Assembly (NCBI RefSeq): GCF_008386505.1
Contig: NZ_VUNZ01000001.1
Span: 1,178,001 to 1,242,000 of the forward strand
Length of the DNA: 64,000 bases
Direction: 5' to 3'
From: Chryseobacterium sediminis
GTDB taxonomy: Bacteria > Bacteroidota > Bacteroidia > Flavobacteriales > Weeksellaceae
Shown here: in pieces, positions 16,970 to 24,688 of the stretch
Layout: each line of letters opens with the position of its first letter
How positions within the stretch are numbered: position 1 is the stretch's first letter
Notes under the pieces: model-generated
Told to the model about the DNA's origin: nothing
What the model saw: only the letters and a program-made list of their open reading frames with translations
Database searches by the model: none
Program-made: the position numbers and the translations under genes

Positions 16970-18991
16970 TTATTTAAATTTCTTCTTAAAACTGAATTTA
17001 AGTCTATTCATCAGTCCCGGTTCTATGATGTCAATTCCAATTCCGAAATTGCTGTCTGCAATGGTGTGATGATCTGTTCTGAACTTTTCAAACTCACTTT
17101 GCGGAATTTCAAGATTGATCAGAGGGTTGTATTCAATGTATACACTTGCTCCATTTTTACTCACTTTTTTACGGCTTTTATAGTCGAAATACGGATTGGC
17201 AATGGTACATTCCTGAATGGTATATTTTTCTTCTGTATCAATTTTATGATCTGTATGCAGATTGATTTCATATTTCTCACTGTCGAAATTATGCCAGAAT
17301 GGTAAATCTTTATGCATAAAATCTCTTGCACCTGCCTTTATAACATTTCTGTCAAAATACATAAGAAAACGGTTGTTCTGCGGATCTACAAAATATGGAT
17401 TTTCAATGACAGCGGTGTATTGAATCTTTACTTCATTCAGTCTTTTATTATCACTTACCACATCAATAGAGGCATCTTTGAATACATTTCTGACATCTGT
17501 ACCATTCCTGTCACCTGCATAATTAAGCGCATAGAAAAGAAAACCGTTCCAGCTGTCTATAATTTCCCTTTTGTTGGTGCTTTTAAAATATCTTCTCATG
17601 GCATTGGCCCTGCTTCCTTTGTAAGTGGTTGACAAAGTAAATTTTCCAACATTCCCCTGTGCATTAAAATCTACTTTTTCATCAATACAGAAATAAGGAA
17701 ACTGATAAGGTTTTCTTACCTGCAGCTCCTGATCTTTTTTCACTTCCAGATAATGCATAAAATACATGAATCCTCTGTTTTCAATCAGTCCGAATTCATC
17801 GCGGATTGTAGCATCAATAAAGTATTCCTGACCTTTATAATTCACCTTCACAACAACATGATTGAAACTTAACAGTGACGGAAGGTAATATTTGATATAA
17901 TAATCTGTATTGAAATTCACCAGTACAACAGAAGCATCCACACCAATATAATCAAGGATCACTTTTAATAAAACTGATTTCGCTTTACAGTCTCCCTGCT
18001 TATTTTCATAGGTTACAGATGGTGCCTGCGGTTTATGCCCATTCATTTCATCTGCATTGAAGATATAATAAATGTGATTCTGAACATACTCTATGGCAAA
18101 CTGAAGTTTTTCCCCCTGATCAGTAATAGCATCCAGCTTTTCAATCAGGTTCGGAGCAAAATCCTGCAAAGAAGAGCTATTGAAAATCTCATCATAAAGA
18201 GGCACAATATAATTGGAAAGATCTTTCCAACTGCTTTCTGTAGCAAAATCCACATAAGGGAAAATTTCCCGTCCGGAATCTACAGGATTAATATAATTCT
18301 GCTCTTCTATGACAAACCTTTCTCCTTTTTTCAAATGATTCACTTCCGGTTCCAGAACATTGCCCTGCTCGTCTCTGAAAAATGTTTTTTTATAGGCAAT
18401 CGTCTGTTCACGTTCATTGATAAAAGTGAATGCAAAATTGCCATATGCCCAGTAATTATCCGGACTTACCCATACATATTTTGAGAATTCTTTTCTTAAG
18501 AAATCCCGGTCTGTAAATTCTTTAATCCTTGAATCTTCTAAAATCAGTACATCATACAGCCTGAGATCTTTGATGGTAATATTGATTTTTTTATTACTGC
18601 TCAAAACGCCTCCACTACTTTGATTCTCACTGTCAAGAACCTTAATTTTCGTATCCGGAATCTTATCAATCAAAACGCCATCTCTCAAAACGCTGATTCT
18701 GTGAATCTGATAGACTTCATTCTCTTCCACAATGACATCAGAAACCGACGCTCTTTCCAGGTTTCCAGGTTCGTTCAGGGTATATGCCATGCAGACATAT
18801 TCACTGTTTTCTTTATTGCTTGTATAGTATTTTTTGTCTAAAAAGTAGCAGTAATCACGACCTTCATCAATTTGTCTCTTGGCAAATTCGGAGTCTTTGA
18901 TTCGGTTTTTTATTTCCTCATCCCCGATATTTCCTGCCCACATTTCAGGTTTTTGAATCCTGTAATTTTCAACTTGCATTTGATTTTCCAT
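16970..18991 (-). CDS. DUF3857 and transglutaminase-like domain protein
   Basis: This 673-residue protein has an N-terminal DUF3857 beta domain (about residues 50-260) and a transglutaminase-like core at about 300-420. The catalytic triad is visible: Cys in QGDCKAKSVLL, His in FNHVVVKV and Asp in FIDATIRD. The C-terminal 200 residues are beta-rich. DUF3857 proteins of Bacteroidota usually carry a signal peptide; here the N-terminus MENQMQVENYRIQKPEMW does not, so the protein appears cytosolic. The transglutaminase fold suggests protease or amide-transfer activity with unknown substrate. Upstream on the opposite strand is the duplicated-domain lipoprotein. Confidence 0.85.
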   Translation of the reverse strand: MENQMQVENYRIQKPEMWAGNIGDEEIKNRIKDSEFAKRQIDEGRDYCYFLDKKYYTSNKENSEYVCMAYTLNEPGNLERASVSDVIVEENEVYQIHRISVLRDGVLIDKIPDTKIKVLDSENQSSGGVLSSNKKINITIKDLRLYDVLILEDSRIKEFTDRDFLRKEFSKYVWVSPDNYWAYGNFAFTFINEREQTIAYKKTFFRDEQGNVLEPEVNHLKKGERFVIEEQNYINPVDSGREIFPYVDFATESSWKDLSNYIVPLYDEIFNSSSLQDFAPNLIEKLDAITDQGEKLQFAIEYVQNHIYYIFNADEMNGHKPQAPSVTYENKQGDCKAKSVLLKVILDYIGVDASVVLVNFNTDYYIKYYLPSLLSFNHVVVKVNYKGQEYFIDATIRDEFGLIENRGFMYFMHYLEVKKDQELQVRKPYQFPYFCIDEKVDFNAQGNVGKFTLSTTYKGSRANAMRRYFKSTNKREIIDSWNGFLFYALNYAGDRNGTDVRNVFKDASIDVVSDNKRLNEVKIQYTAVIENPYFVDPQNNRFLMYFDRNVIKAGARDFMHKDLPFWHNFDSEKYEINLHTDHKIDTEEKYTIQECTIANPYFDYKSRKKVSKNGASVYIEYNPLINLEIPQSEFEKFRTDHHTIADSNFGIGIDIIEPGLMNRLKFSFKKKFK

Positions 18992-19142
18992 ATTTATTGT
19001 AAGAATTATGTTTTGTGGTTAGTGTTTAAGAACTTCAAATTAAACGATTAAAAAAGTAAAAAGCAATAGCAGAAGTACTACAAATTCAAGAAAACCAGGT
19101 TCGGCATGGTAATTGCGAGGTATGGGGAAAAAAATCAAGTTT

Positions 19143-19757
19143 ATGAAAAGTATCGCAACAATTCTAAAAGGGGCAGCACCCGCATTAGCATTATTCGCAA
19201 TGACGCAATGTACAACAACAGCCAATGCATCAGCAGGTGATGAAAAAACATTCATCGTAGGACCACAAACAGCAGACTGTACAGGCGTAGCTCCTATGAA
19301 ATGTCTGCAGGTAAAAGAAAACGCTTCCGGAGACTGGACCAATTTCTATAGCAACATTGAAGGATTTACTTATGAACCGGGATATGAATATGTTTTAAAA
19401 GTAAAAACAGAAAACATTGCCAATCCACCAGCTGACGGATCATCTATAAAATATACATTGGTAAAGCAGGTTTCTAAAACAAAAAAGAAAGAAATGGCAT
19501 CCAATGAAAAAACACTTATCGTAGGACCACAAACTGTAGACTGTTCTGCAGGAGCCGGCCGTATGAAATGCATGCAGGTAAAAGAAAATGCTTCGGAAAA
19601 CTGGACCAATTTCTACAGCAGCATTGAAGGATTTACTTATGAGCCGGGTTACGAATATGTTTTAAAAGTAAAAACAGAAAAAATCGAAAACCCTCCGGCA
19701 GACGCCTCTTCCATCAAATATACACTGATAGAACAGGTTTCTAAAACGAAAAAATAA
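19143..19757 (+). CDS. Lipoprotein with two tandem DUF4377-like domains
   Basis: The start is taken at the ATG at 19143, so that MKSIATILKGAAPALALFAMTQC forms a lipoprotein signal; the ten upstream in-frame residues look untranslated. The 204-residue protein contains two near-identical modules of about 80 residues, each with the FIVGPQT/LIVGPQT start, a Cys pair (DC...MKC), QVKENAS, WTNFY, IEGFTYEPGYEYVLKVKTE and a final IKYTL. This matches what I recall of DUF4377. Each module probably forms one small beta domain with a disulfide. The function is unknown; envelope stress roles are only speculated. Confidence 0.75.
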   Translation: MKSIATILKGAAPALALFAMTQCTTTANASAGDEKTFIVGPQTADCTGVAPMKCLQVKENASGDWTNFYSNIEGFTYEPGYEYVLKVKTENIANPPADGSSIKYTLVKQVSKTKKKEMASNEKTLIVGPQTVDCSAGAGRMKCMQVKENASENWTNFYSSIEGFTYEPGYEYVLKVKTEKIENPPADASSIKYTLIEQVSKTKK

Positions 19758-19759
19758 TA

Positions 19760-19790
19760 AAAAAGCTTCTGAAAATTTCAGAAGCTTTTT
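19760..19790. terminator. Bidirectional terminator between convergent genes
   Basis: A 15-bp perfect stem (AAAAAGCTTCTGAAA at 19760-19774 with 19776-19790), flanked by A-rich and T-rich runs, lies between the lipoprotein stop and the SPFH gene stop. Confidence 0.85.
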
Positions 19791-19797
19791 TATTATT

Positions 19798-20736
19798 TTA
19801 AAATCCGGATTCTTTTTGAGGAGGATCCGGATATTTACCTTTACTGGCCTCACCAACTGTATTTGCAGTAGTCATAGCTACTACAAGATCGTTCAGCATG
19901 CTGCTGGCTGCTGTAGGTGAATTGGGAAGAAGAACCAGGTTACTTCTGTTACTTGCACCTATGGAATGTAATGTATCATAATGCTGTGTCACAACAATAA
20001 GTGCTGATGCTTCATGTGAATTGATCTCTACATTGTTCAGCATTCTTACAGATTCTTCAAGTCCTTTTGCAATTTCTCTTCTTTGATCAGCAATCCCCTG
20101 CCCCTGCAGTTTTTTAGATTCTGCCTCAGCTTTGGCAACGGCAACAATTCTGATTCTTTGGGCTTCTGATTCGTATTCTGCAGCTGTTTTTTCTCTTTCC
20201 GCCGCGTTAATTCTGTTCATTGCATGTTTTACCTGTTCATCCGGATCAATATCGGTAACCAAAGCTTTGATAATATCATACCCATAGCTATTCATAGCCT
20301 CCTGAAGTTCACTTTTCACAGCAATTGCCACATCATCTTTTCTTACAAAAACATCATCCAGTTTCAATTTCGGAACCTCAGCTCTTACCACATCAAAAAC
20401 AAATGAAGTAATTTGATTTTCAGGATTTTCCAAACGATAATAAGCATCTCCTACCTGACTTCTGATCACCTGATACTGAACAGAAATTTTCATTTTGATG
20501 AAAACGTTGTCTAATGTTTTGGTATCAATCATAACATCCAGCTGCTGAATTCTCAGATTCAGTCTTTTAGCGATCTGATCTATGATAGGCAGCTTAAGGT
20601 GAAGGCCGGAATGTTTTACAGCACGGAATTTTCCAAAACGCTCGATAATCGCTGCGGTTTCCTGCTTAACCACAAAGAACGAAGCGAATAAAATGATTAA
20701 CCCGAAGAAAATAACGGGTGCTAAATATATTCCCAT
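19798..20736 (-). CDS. SPFH/Band 7 domain protein (stomatin/paraslipin type)
   Basis: The start is the ATG at 20736 (MGIYLAPVIFFGLIILFASFFVV), which places a single N-terminal TM helix first; the 33 upstream in-frame residues are not family-like. The 312-residue protein then shows the SPFH domain (QETAAIIERFGKFRAVKHSGLHLKLPIID...), a coiled-coil rich in Ala/Glu (INAAEREKTAAEYESEAQRIRIVAVAKAEAESKK) and a C-terminal tail. Such proteins form large membrane-bound cages that organise lipid microdomains and control FtsH-type proteases. No NfeD partner gene is adjacent, unlike many paraslipin loci. Confidence 0.9.
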   Translation of the reverse strand: MGIYLAPVIFFGLIILFASFFVVKQETAAIIERFGKFRAVKHSGLHLKLPIIDQIAKRLNLRIQQLDVMIDTKTLDNVFIKMKISVQYQVIRSQVGDAYYRLENPENQITSFVFDVVRAEVPKLKLDDVFVRKDDVAIAVKSELQEAMNSYGYDIIKALVTDIDPDEQVKHAMNRINAAEREKTAAEYESEAQRIRIVAVAKAEAESKKLQGQGIADQRREIAKGLEESVRMLNNVEINSHEASALIVVTQHYDTLHSIGASNRSNLVLLPNSPTAASSMLNDLVVAMTTANTVGEASKGKYPDPPQKESGF

Positions 20737-20904
20737 AGTTTTTAATTTTTTAATAAGTCGTAATAAATCATGTTTTGTTAAACATTTTATTGGTATTTGC
20801 TTAAATATATGAAAAATAAATGTAAAATTTGACACACGATCATCTAATAATGGAGCTTATAAATGATTGATCATTTTTAAATTAAAATTATTCCGAAAAA
20901 AACT

Positions 20905-20912
20905 TACTTTTG
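20905..20912 (+). promoter_or_regulatory. Candidate -7 box for the Crp/Fnr regulator
   Basis: TACTTTTG matches TAnnTTTG and ends 17 bp before the ATG at 20930. This supports that start over the further upstream in-frame codon at 20867. Confidence 0.45.
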
Positions 20913-20929
20913 AATATTCATTACACACA

Positions 20930-21502
20930 ATGGCCGATTCCAAAGAAGTATTAAAGGATCATATCTCAAAATTCACTACTCTTACAGGAGAGCAGTTCGA
21001 TTATGTTTTTGAACATTTTAACCTGATTACTTTAAAGAAAGGACAAAGCCTGATCTCAGAAGGTGATTTCGTAAATCATGAATATTTTGTTCTGGAAGGA
21101 TGTCTGAAAGCATTTTATCTTAATGACAGCATGAAAATGTTTATCCTTCAGTTTGCCATGCCTACCTGGTGGGTGACAGATTTTGATGCGCTTTACAATA
21201 AAACAAGGGCCACCATCAATGTAGATTGTATTACCAACGCAACGATCCTGTCTATTTCCAACGAAGACAGGGAAAAAATCTGCAGTGAAATTCATGAAGT
21301 TGAGCATTTTTTCAGATGGAGAACCAATAAAGGCTATGTAGCGGCACAGAAACGTCTGCTTTCTTTCATGAATAATGATGCTAAATTCCGGTATGAAGAA
21401 CTTTTAGCCATGTATCCTCAATTGTACAATCTGGTTCCTAAACATCTGATTGCCTCTTATCTTGGAGTAACCAGAGAAACCCTGAGCAGGCTTCATCAAT
21501 AA
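20930..21502 (+). CDS. Crp/Fnr family transcriptional regulator
   Basis: This 190-residue protein has an N-terminal cyclic-nucleotide-binding-like barrel (LKKGQSLISEGDFVNHEYFVLEGCLKAFYLND) and a C-terminal winged helix ending KHLIASYLGVTRETLSRLHQ. It lacks the Cys cluster of FNR and the phosphate-binding residues of CRP, so the effector is unknown. The start at 20930 is chosen because a -7 box overlaps the longer alternative. It precedes the YceI-to-nitronate-monooxygenase run by 105 bp on the same strand and is a good candidate regulator of it. Two paralogues occur at 54991 and 60777. Confidence 0.88.
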   Translation: MADSKEVLKDHISKFTTLTGEQFDYVFEHFNLITLKKGQSLISEGDFVNHEYFVLEGCLKAFYLNDSMKMFILQFAMPTWWVTDFDALYNKTRATINVDCITNATILSISNEDREKICSEIHEVEHFFRWRTNKGYVAAQKRLLSFMNNDAKFRYEELLAMYPQLYNLVPKHLIASYLGVTRETLSRLHQ

Positions 21503-21607
21503 TCAACATCTTTACAGCTGTTCCTTCTCTCCTATTTTGTGAGGTACATCACGTAACTTTTTCTTTTGTTCGGCTGAACTTTGTGTCATTAATTAAACCC
21601 AATAAAA

Positions 21608-22141
21608 ATGGACACAAAAAATTTCAAAGTCAATAAAGAAAACAGCACGATCGACTGGATCGGAAGAAAAGTAACCGGAGCCCACAACGGAACAATTGGT
21701 GTAAAAGAAGGAAACTTCAGATTTGAAGATGGAAAACCCGCATCTGGAAAATTTGTCATTGATACCCGCTCCATCAAAATCCTTGATATTGAAGATGCTG
21801 AAACCAACATACAGTTTGCCAATCACCTGGCTTCTGATGATTTCTTCAATTCTGAACAATTTCCTGAAGCTTATTTCGAAATCACTCATACAGAACCTGG
21901 TGATCAGAATCAGTATTACGTAACCGGAGATCTTACCATAAAAGGGATTACTCATTCTATCGACACAAGTCTGCAGATTGTAACTACGGATAATACGGCT
22001 ATTTTAGATACTAAAATCGTAGTCGACAGAACTAAATTCAATATCAAATTCAGATCCTCCAATTTCTTCACTAATCTTGGTGATACGCTGATCTACAACA
22101 ATTTTGATTTAAATATTCATCTTGTTGCAGAAGCTTATTAA
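21608..22141 (+). CDS. YceI family protein
   Basis: This 177-residue protein has the YceI lipocalin-like fold pattern: NSTIDWIGRKVTGAHNGTIGVKEG, then FVIDTRSIKILDIED, HLASDDFFNSEQFPEAYFEIT and GDLTIKGITHSI, ending DLNIHL. Family members bind polyisoprenoids or amide lipids. Unlike periplasmic E. coli YceI, this protein has no signal peptide and starts MDTKNFKVNKENS, so it should be cytosolic. It is the first gene of a probable operon with the tautomerase, SDR, NTF2-like and nitronate monooxygenase genes. An imperfect -7 box (GAACTTTG) precedes it. Confidence 0.92.
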   Translation: MDTKNFKVNKENSTIDWIGRKVTGAHNGTIGVKEGNFRFEDGKPASGKFVIDTRSIKILDIEDAETNIQFANHLASDDFFNSEQFPEAYFEITHTEPGDQNQYYVTGDLTIKGITHSIDTSLQIVTTDNTAILDTKIVVDRTKFNIKFRSSNFFTNLGDTLIYNNFDLNIHLVAEAY

Positions 22142-22168
22142 TTCTATTCATCTTAAAAATTTACCATC

Positions 22169-22387
22169 ATGCCATTCATTAAAGTAGATGTGCTTCGCGA
22201 AGATCTTAACCGCGAAACAAAACAACAATTAATCAGAAAAATAAGTGAAGCTGTAACTTCAGTTTTGAATAAGGATCCTCATTTAACCCATATTGTGATC
22301 AATGAAATTGAAGATGATAACTGGGGATATGCCGGAGAACAGGTTTCAGTCTTAAAAGAACAGGGATTTTCAACAGAAAAAAAATAA
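22169..22387 (+). CDS. 4-oxalocrotonate tautomerase family enzyme
   Basis: This 72-residue protein begins MPFIKVDVLREDLNRETKQQLIRKISEAV. After Met removal, Pro1 would be the catalytic base, as in all 4-OT family members. The beta-alpha-beta subunit ends with DNWGYAGEQV, where the Trp-Gly turn is typical of the longer tautomerases. These oligomers tautomerise or dehalogenate small enols. The gene lies 27 bp after the YceI gene and 7 bp before the SDR, so it is cotranscribed. The substrate is unknown. Confidence 0.9.
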   Translation: MPFIKVDVLREDLNRETKQQLIRKISEAVTSVLNKDPHLTHIVINEIEDDNWGYAGEQVSVLKEQGFSTEKK

Positions 22388-22394
22388 ACAGAAC

Positions 22395-23129
22395 ATGAAA
22401 AAGCAAACGATAATCGTAACAGGGGCCTCTTCAGGAATAGGATTGGAAACAGCGCGTTATTTCTTAGACAGAGGCGATAATGTCATCATTAATTCACAAA
22501 CAGCATCCAAACTAGAGGCAGTTTATCATGAACTTGGAGGTGGAGAAAATCTGGCAATGGTTGCCGGAAATGTATCTGAAAAAGCAACAGGAGAAGCCTT
22601 GGTAAAAACAGCACTTGAAAGATTCGGATCCATTGATGTACTTGTCAACAATGCAGGAATTTACGAGAACAAACCTTTTCTGGACGTAACCGAAGACTAT
22701 CTTGATCGTTTTTTAACCACGAATTTAAAAGGAACATTCTTTACAACACAGGCTGTAATTCCTCAGATGATCAAACAAAAAGACGGTGTGGTGATCAATG
22801 TAGGAACACCATTGGTATATCATGCCATTGCGGAGTCTCCTTCTACAGCACCTATTTCAAGCAAAGGAGCTATTCATGCTCTGACTTTACAATTGGCGGC
22901 AGAGTTTGGAAAAGAGAATATCAGAGTCAATACAATTGCTCCGGGACTGATCAGAACTCCAATGCATGATGCAAATCTTGACAACAATGCCGGAATACAC
23001 CTCATCAACCGTATTGGGGAACCGGAAGAAGTTGCTCAGATGATTCATGCTGTTGCTAAAAATAAATTAATTTCCGGAGCCATCATCAATGTTGACGGGG
23101 GAATGGGAGCCGGACATCATTTATCATGA
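22395..23129 (+). CDS. SDR family protein with altered catalytic residues
   Basis: This 244-residue protein has the classical SDR cofactor motif TGASSGIG (residues 9-16), NNAG and the C-terminal ISGAIINVDGGMGAG. At the catalytic site, where FabG-like enzymes have Ser...YxxxK, the sequence is VINVGTPLVY and later STAPISSKGAIHAL. The Lys is present, but the Tyr position is Pro and the Ser position is Thr. Cofactor binding should be intact, but reduction by the usual mechanism is doubtful. It overlaps the next gene by 4 bp (ATGA), showing translational coupling. Confidence 0.88.
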   Translation: MKKQTIIVTGASSGIGLETARYFLDRGDNVIINSQTASKLEAVYHELGGGENLAMVAGNVSEKATGEALVKTALERFGSIDVLVNNAGIYENKPFLDVTEDYLDRFLTTNLKGTFFTTQAVIPQMIKQKDGVVINVGTPLVYHAIAESPSTAPISSKGAIHALTLQLAAEFGKENIRVNTIAPGLIRTPMHDANLDNNAGIHLINRIGEPEEVAQMIHAVAKNKLISGAIINVDGGMGAGHHLS

Positions 23130-23578
23130 AACTATCATTAATTATAGCGTGGCTGTTCAGCTTTCCGTTGAGCGGCCATGCACAAAATGTAAAGGATATG
23201 AAAACCAATCAGGCACCAGAAACTGAAATAAGAAATGTCATAGAGAATTATTATTTCAAAGGAATTTATGAAGGAAATACAGACCTTCTTAAAAAGGCTT
23301 TCTATGAAGGAGCTTTGCTTTTCGGAGATGTAGATGGAGTTCCCTATTTTAAAACTGCAGAACAATATATTGAGGGAGTTGGAAACCGTGTAAGTCCGGA
23401 AAAATCCGGAAAGGGATTTAAAGCAGAAATCCTTTCCATTGACGTCATTAATTCGATTGCTACGGTGAAATTAAATGTAAGAATGTATGATTTTAATTAT
23501 TATAATTTCATAACTTTCAATAACATAGATGGAAGATGGCTCATCGTTAACAAGACATTGACCAATGTATACCCTTAA
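23126..23578 (+). CDS. Secreted NTF2-like / lumazine-binding-like protein
   Basis: This 150-residue protein has a signal peptide MKLSLIIAWLFSFPLSGHAQ. The mature part starts with a long helix (PETEIRNVIENYYFKGIYEGNTDLLKKAF) and ends in a beta sheet (GRWLIVNKTLTNVYP), the NTF2-like cone fold. Bacteroidota copies are often annotated as nuclear transport factor 2 family or putative lumazine-binding. No catalytic residues are assignable. It overlaps the upstream SDR stop codon (ATGA), so it belongs to the same operon despite being exported. Confidence 0.8.
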   Translation: MKLSLIIAWLFSFPLSGHAQNVKDMKTNQAPETEIRNVIENYYFKGIYEGNTDLLKKAFYEGALLFGDVDGVPYFKTAEQYIEGVGNRVSPEKSGKGFKAEILSIDVINSIATVKLNVRMYDFNYYNFITFNNIDGRWLIVNKTLTNVYP

Positions 23579-23608
23579 TTCAAATTTTAATTAAAAATCA
23601 ACAAAATC

Positions 23609-24685
23609 ATGTGGAATAAAAATAGAATTACAGAATTATTGGGTATTGAATATCCTATTCTGCAAGGTCCTTTTGGCGGAGGTCTTTCTACGGTTGAACT
23701 GACAACAACAGTGAGTAATCTTGGCGGATTAGGCGGATTCGGAGCGTATACTCTATCACTGCAGGAAATTTATGATATTCACAAAGAAATACAAACGAAA
23801 ACAGATAAACCTTACAATCTTAATCTTTGGGTAAACGATCACGATATTATTGATGAAAAGCATACAAAGGAGCAATATCAAAAGGCAATTGAAATTTTCA
23901 AACCTTATTTTGAACTTTTAGAGACAGAAATTCCTGCACCTCCACCCTCTTTTGAATCAAGATTTCAGAATCAGCTGAATGTAATTTTTGATATTAAGCC
24001 TAAAGTTTTCAGTTTTATGTTTGGTTTACTGGATGAAAATATCATCGAAGATCTTCATCGGCAGGGAACTGTTGTTTTGGGAAATGCAACCACCTTAAAT
24101 GAAGCTGTTGCTCTGGAAAAAATCGGAGTAGACGTTATTGTGGCTTCCGGTTTTGAGAGTGGCGGCCACCGCCCTTCTTTTCTGGATCAGGCTGAGCTTT
24201 CTACAACAGGAACTTTTGCTTTGATTCAACTGATAAAGGACAAGGTAAGAATTCCAATAGTTGCAGCAGGAGGTATTGCCAACGGCCGTGGAATTGCCGG
24301 AGCTTTCCAGCTGGGTGCAGAAGCGGTACAGATCGGAACAGCATTTCTGGCCACTGAAGAGTCCGGAGCTTTACCCATTCACAAAGAGTTTTTATTTTCT
24401 GAGGCTGCAAGATCTACCACTCTCACCAGAGCGTATACCGGAAGATTAGGACGCGGAATTACTACAAAAATCTCACGAGATGTATTGACCGCCACTGACA
24501 AAACATTACCGTTTCCTTTGCAGACTCATTTTATGGGTGTACTCAGAAAGGCAGCTCTGGAACAACAGAAGAATGATTTGGTATTTTTCTGGGCTGGTCA
24601 GATTGCTCCGCTTTTAAAGCATAAAAAAGCCTCCACTTTAATGAAATCATTAATAGAAGAGGCTTCTGAATTATTGAATAAATAG
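23609..24685 (+). CDS. Nitronate monooxygenase (2-nitropropane dioxygenase family)
   Basis: This 358-residue TIM-barrel flavoprotein starts with NRITELLGIEYPILQGPFGGGLSTVELTTTVSNLGGLGGFG. The FMN-binding and catalytic region is visible in VIVASGFESGGHRPSF, with the conserved His, and in IVAAGGIANGRGIAGAFQLGAEAVQIGTAFLAT. These enzymes oxidise toxic alkyl nitronates to carbonyl compounds and nitrite using FMN and oxygen. It closes the run that starts with YceI, 30 bp after the NTF2-like gene, and meets the dgt gene tail to tail with only 3 bp between. Confidence 0.93.
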   Translation: MWNKNRITELLGIEYPILQGPFGGGLSTVELTTTVSNLGGLGGFGAYTLSLQEIYDIHKEIQTKTDKPYNLNLWVNDHDIIDEKHTKEQYQKAIEIFKPYFELLETEIPAPPPSFESRFQNQLNVIFDIKPKVFSFMFGLLDENIIEDLHRQGTVVLGNATTLNEAVALEKIGVDVIVASGFESGGHRPSFLDQAELSTTGTFALIQLIKDKVRIPIVAAGGIANGRGIAGAFQLGAEAVQIGTAFLATEESGALPIHKEFLFSEAARSTTLTRAYTGRLGRGITTKISRDVLTATDKTLPFPLQTHFMGVLRKAALEQQKNDLVFFWAGQIAPLLKHKKASTLMKSLIEEASELLNK

Positions 24686-24688
24686 AAT

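Noticed and set aside
17066..18841. Plus-strand ORFs of 73-149 codons inside the transglutaminase gene
   Set aside because: They lie wholly antisense to a well-supported gene with catalytic triad; composition is a mirror of its codons.
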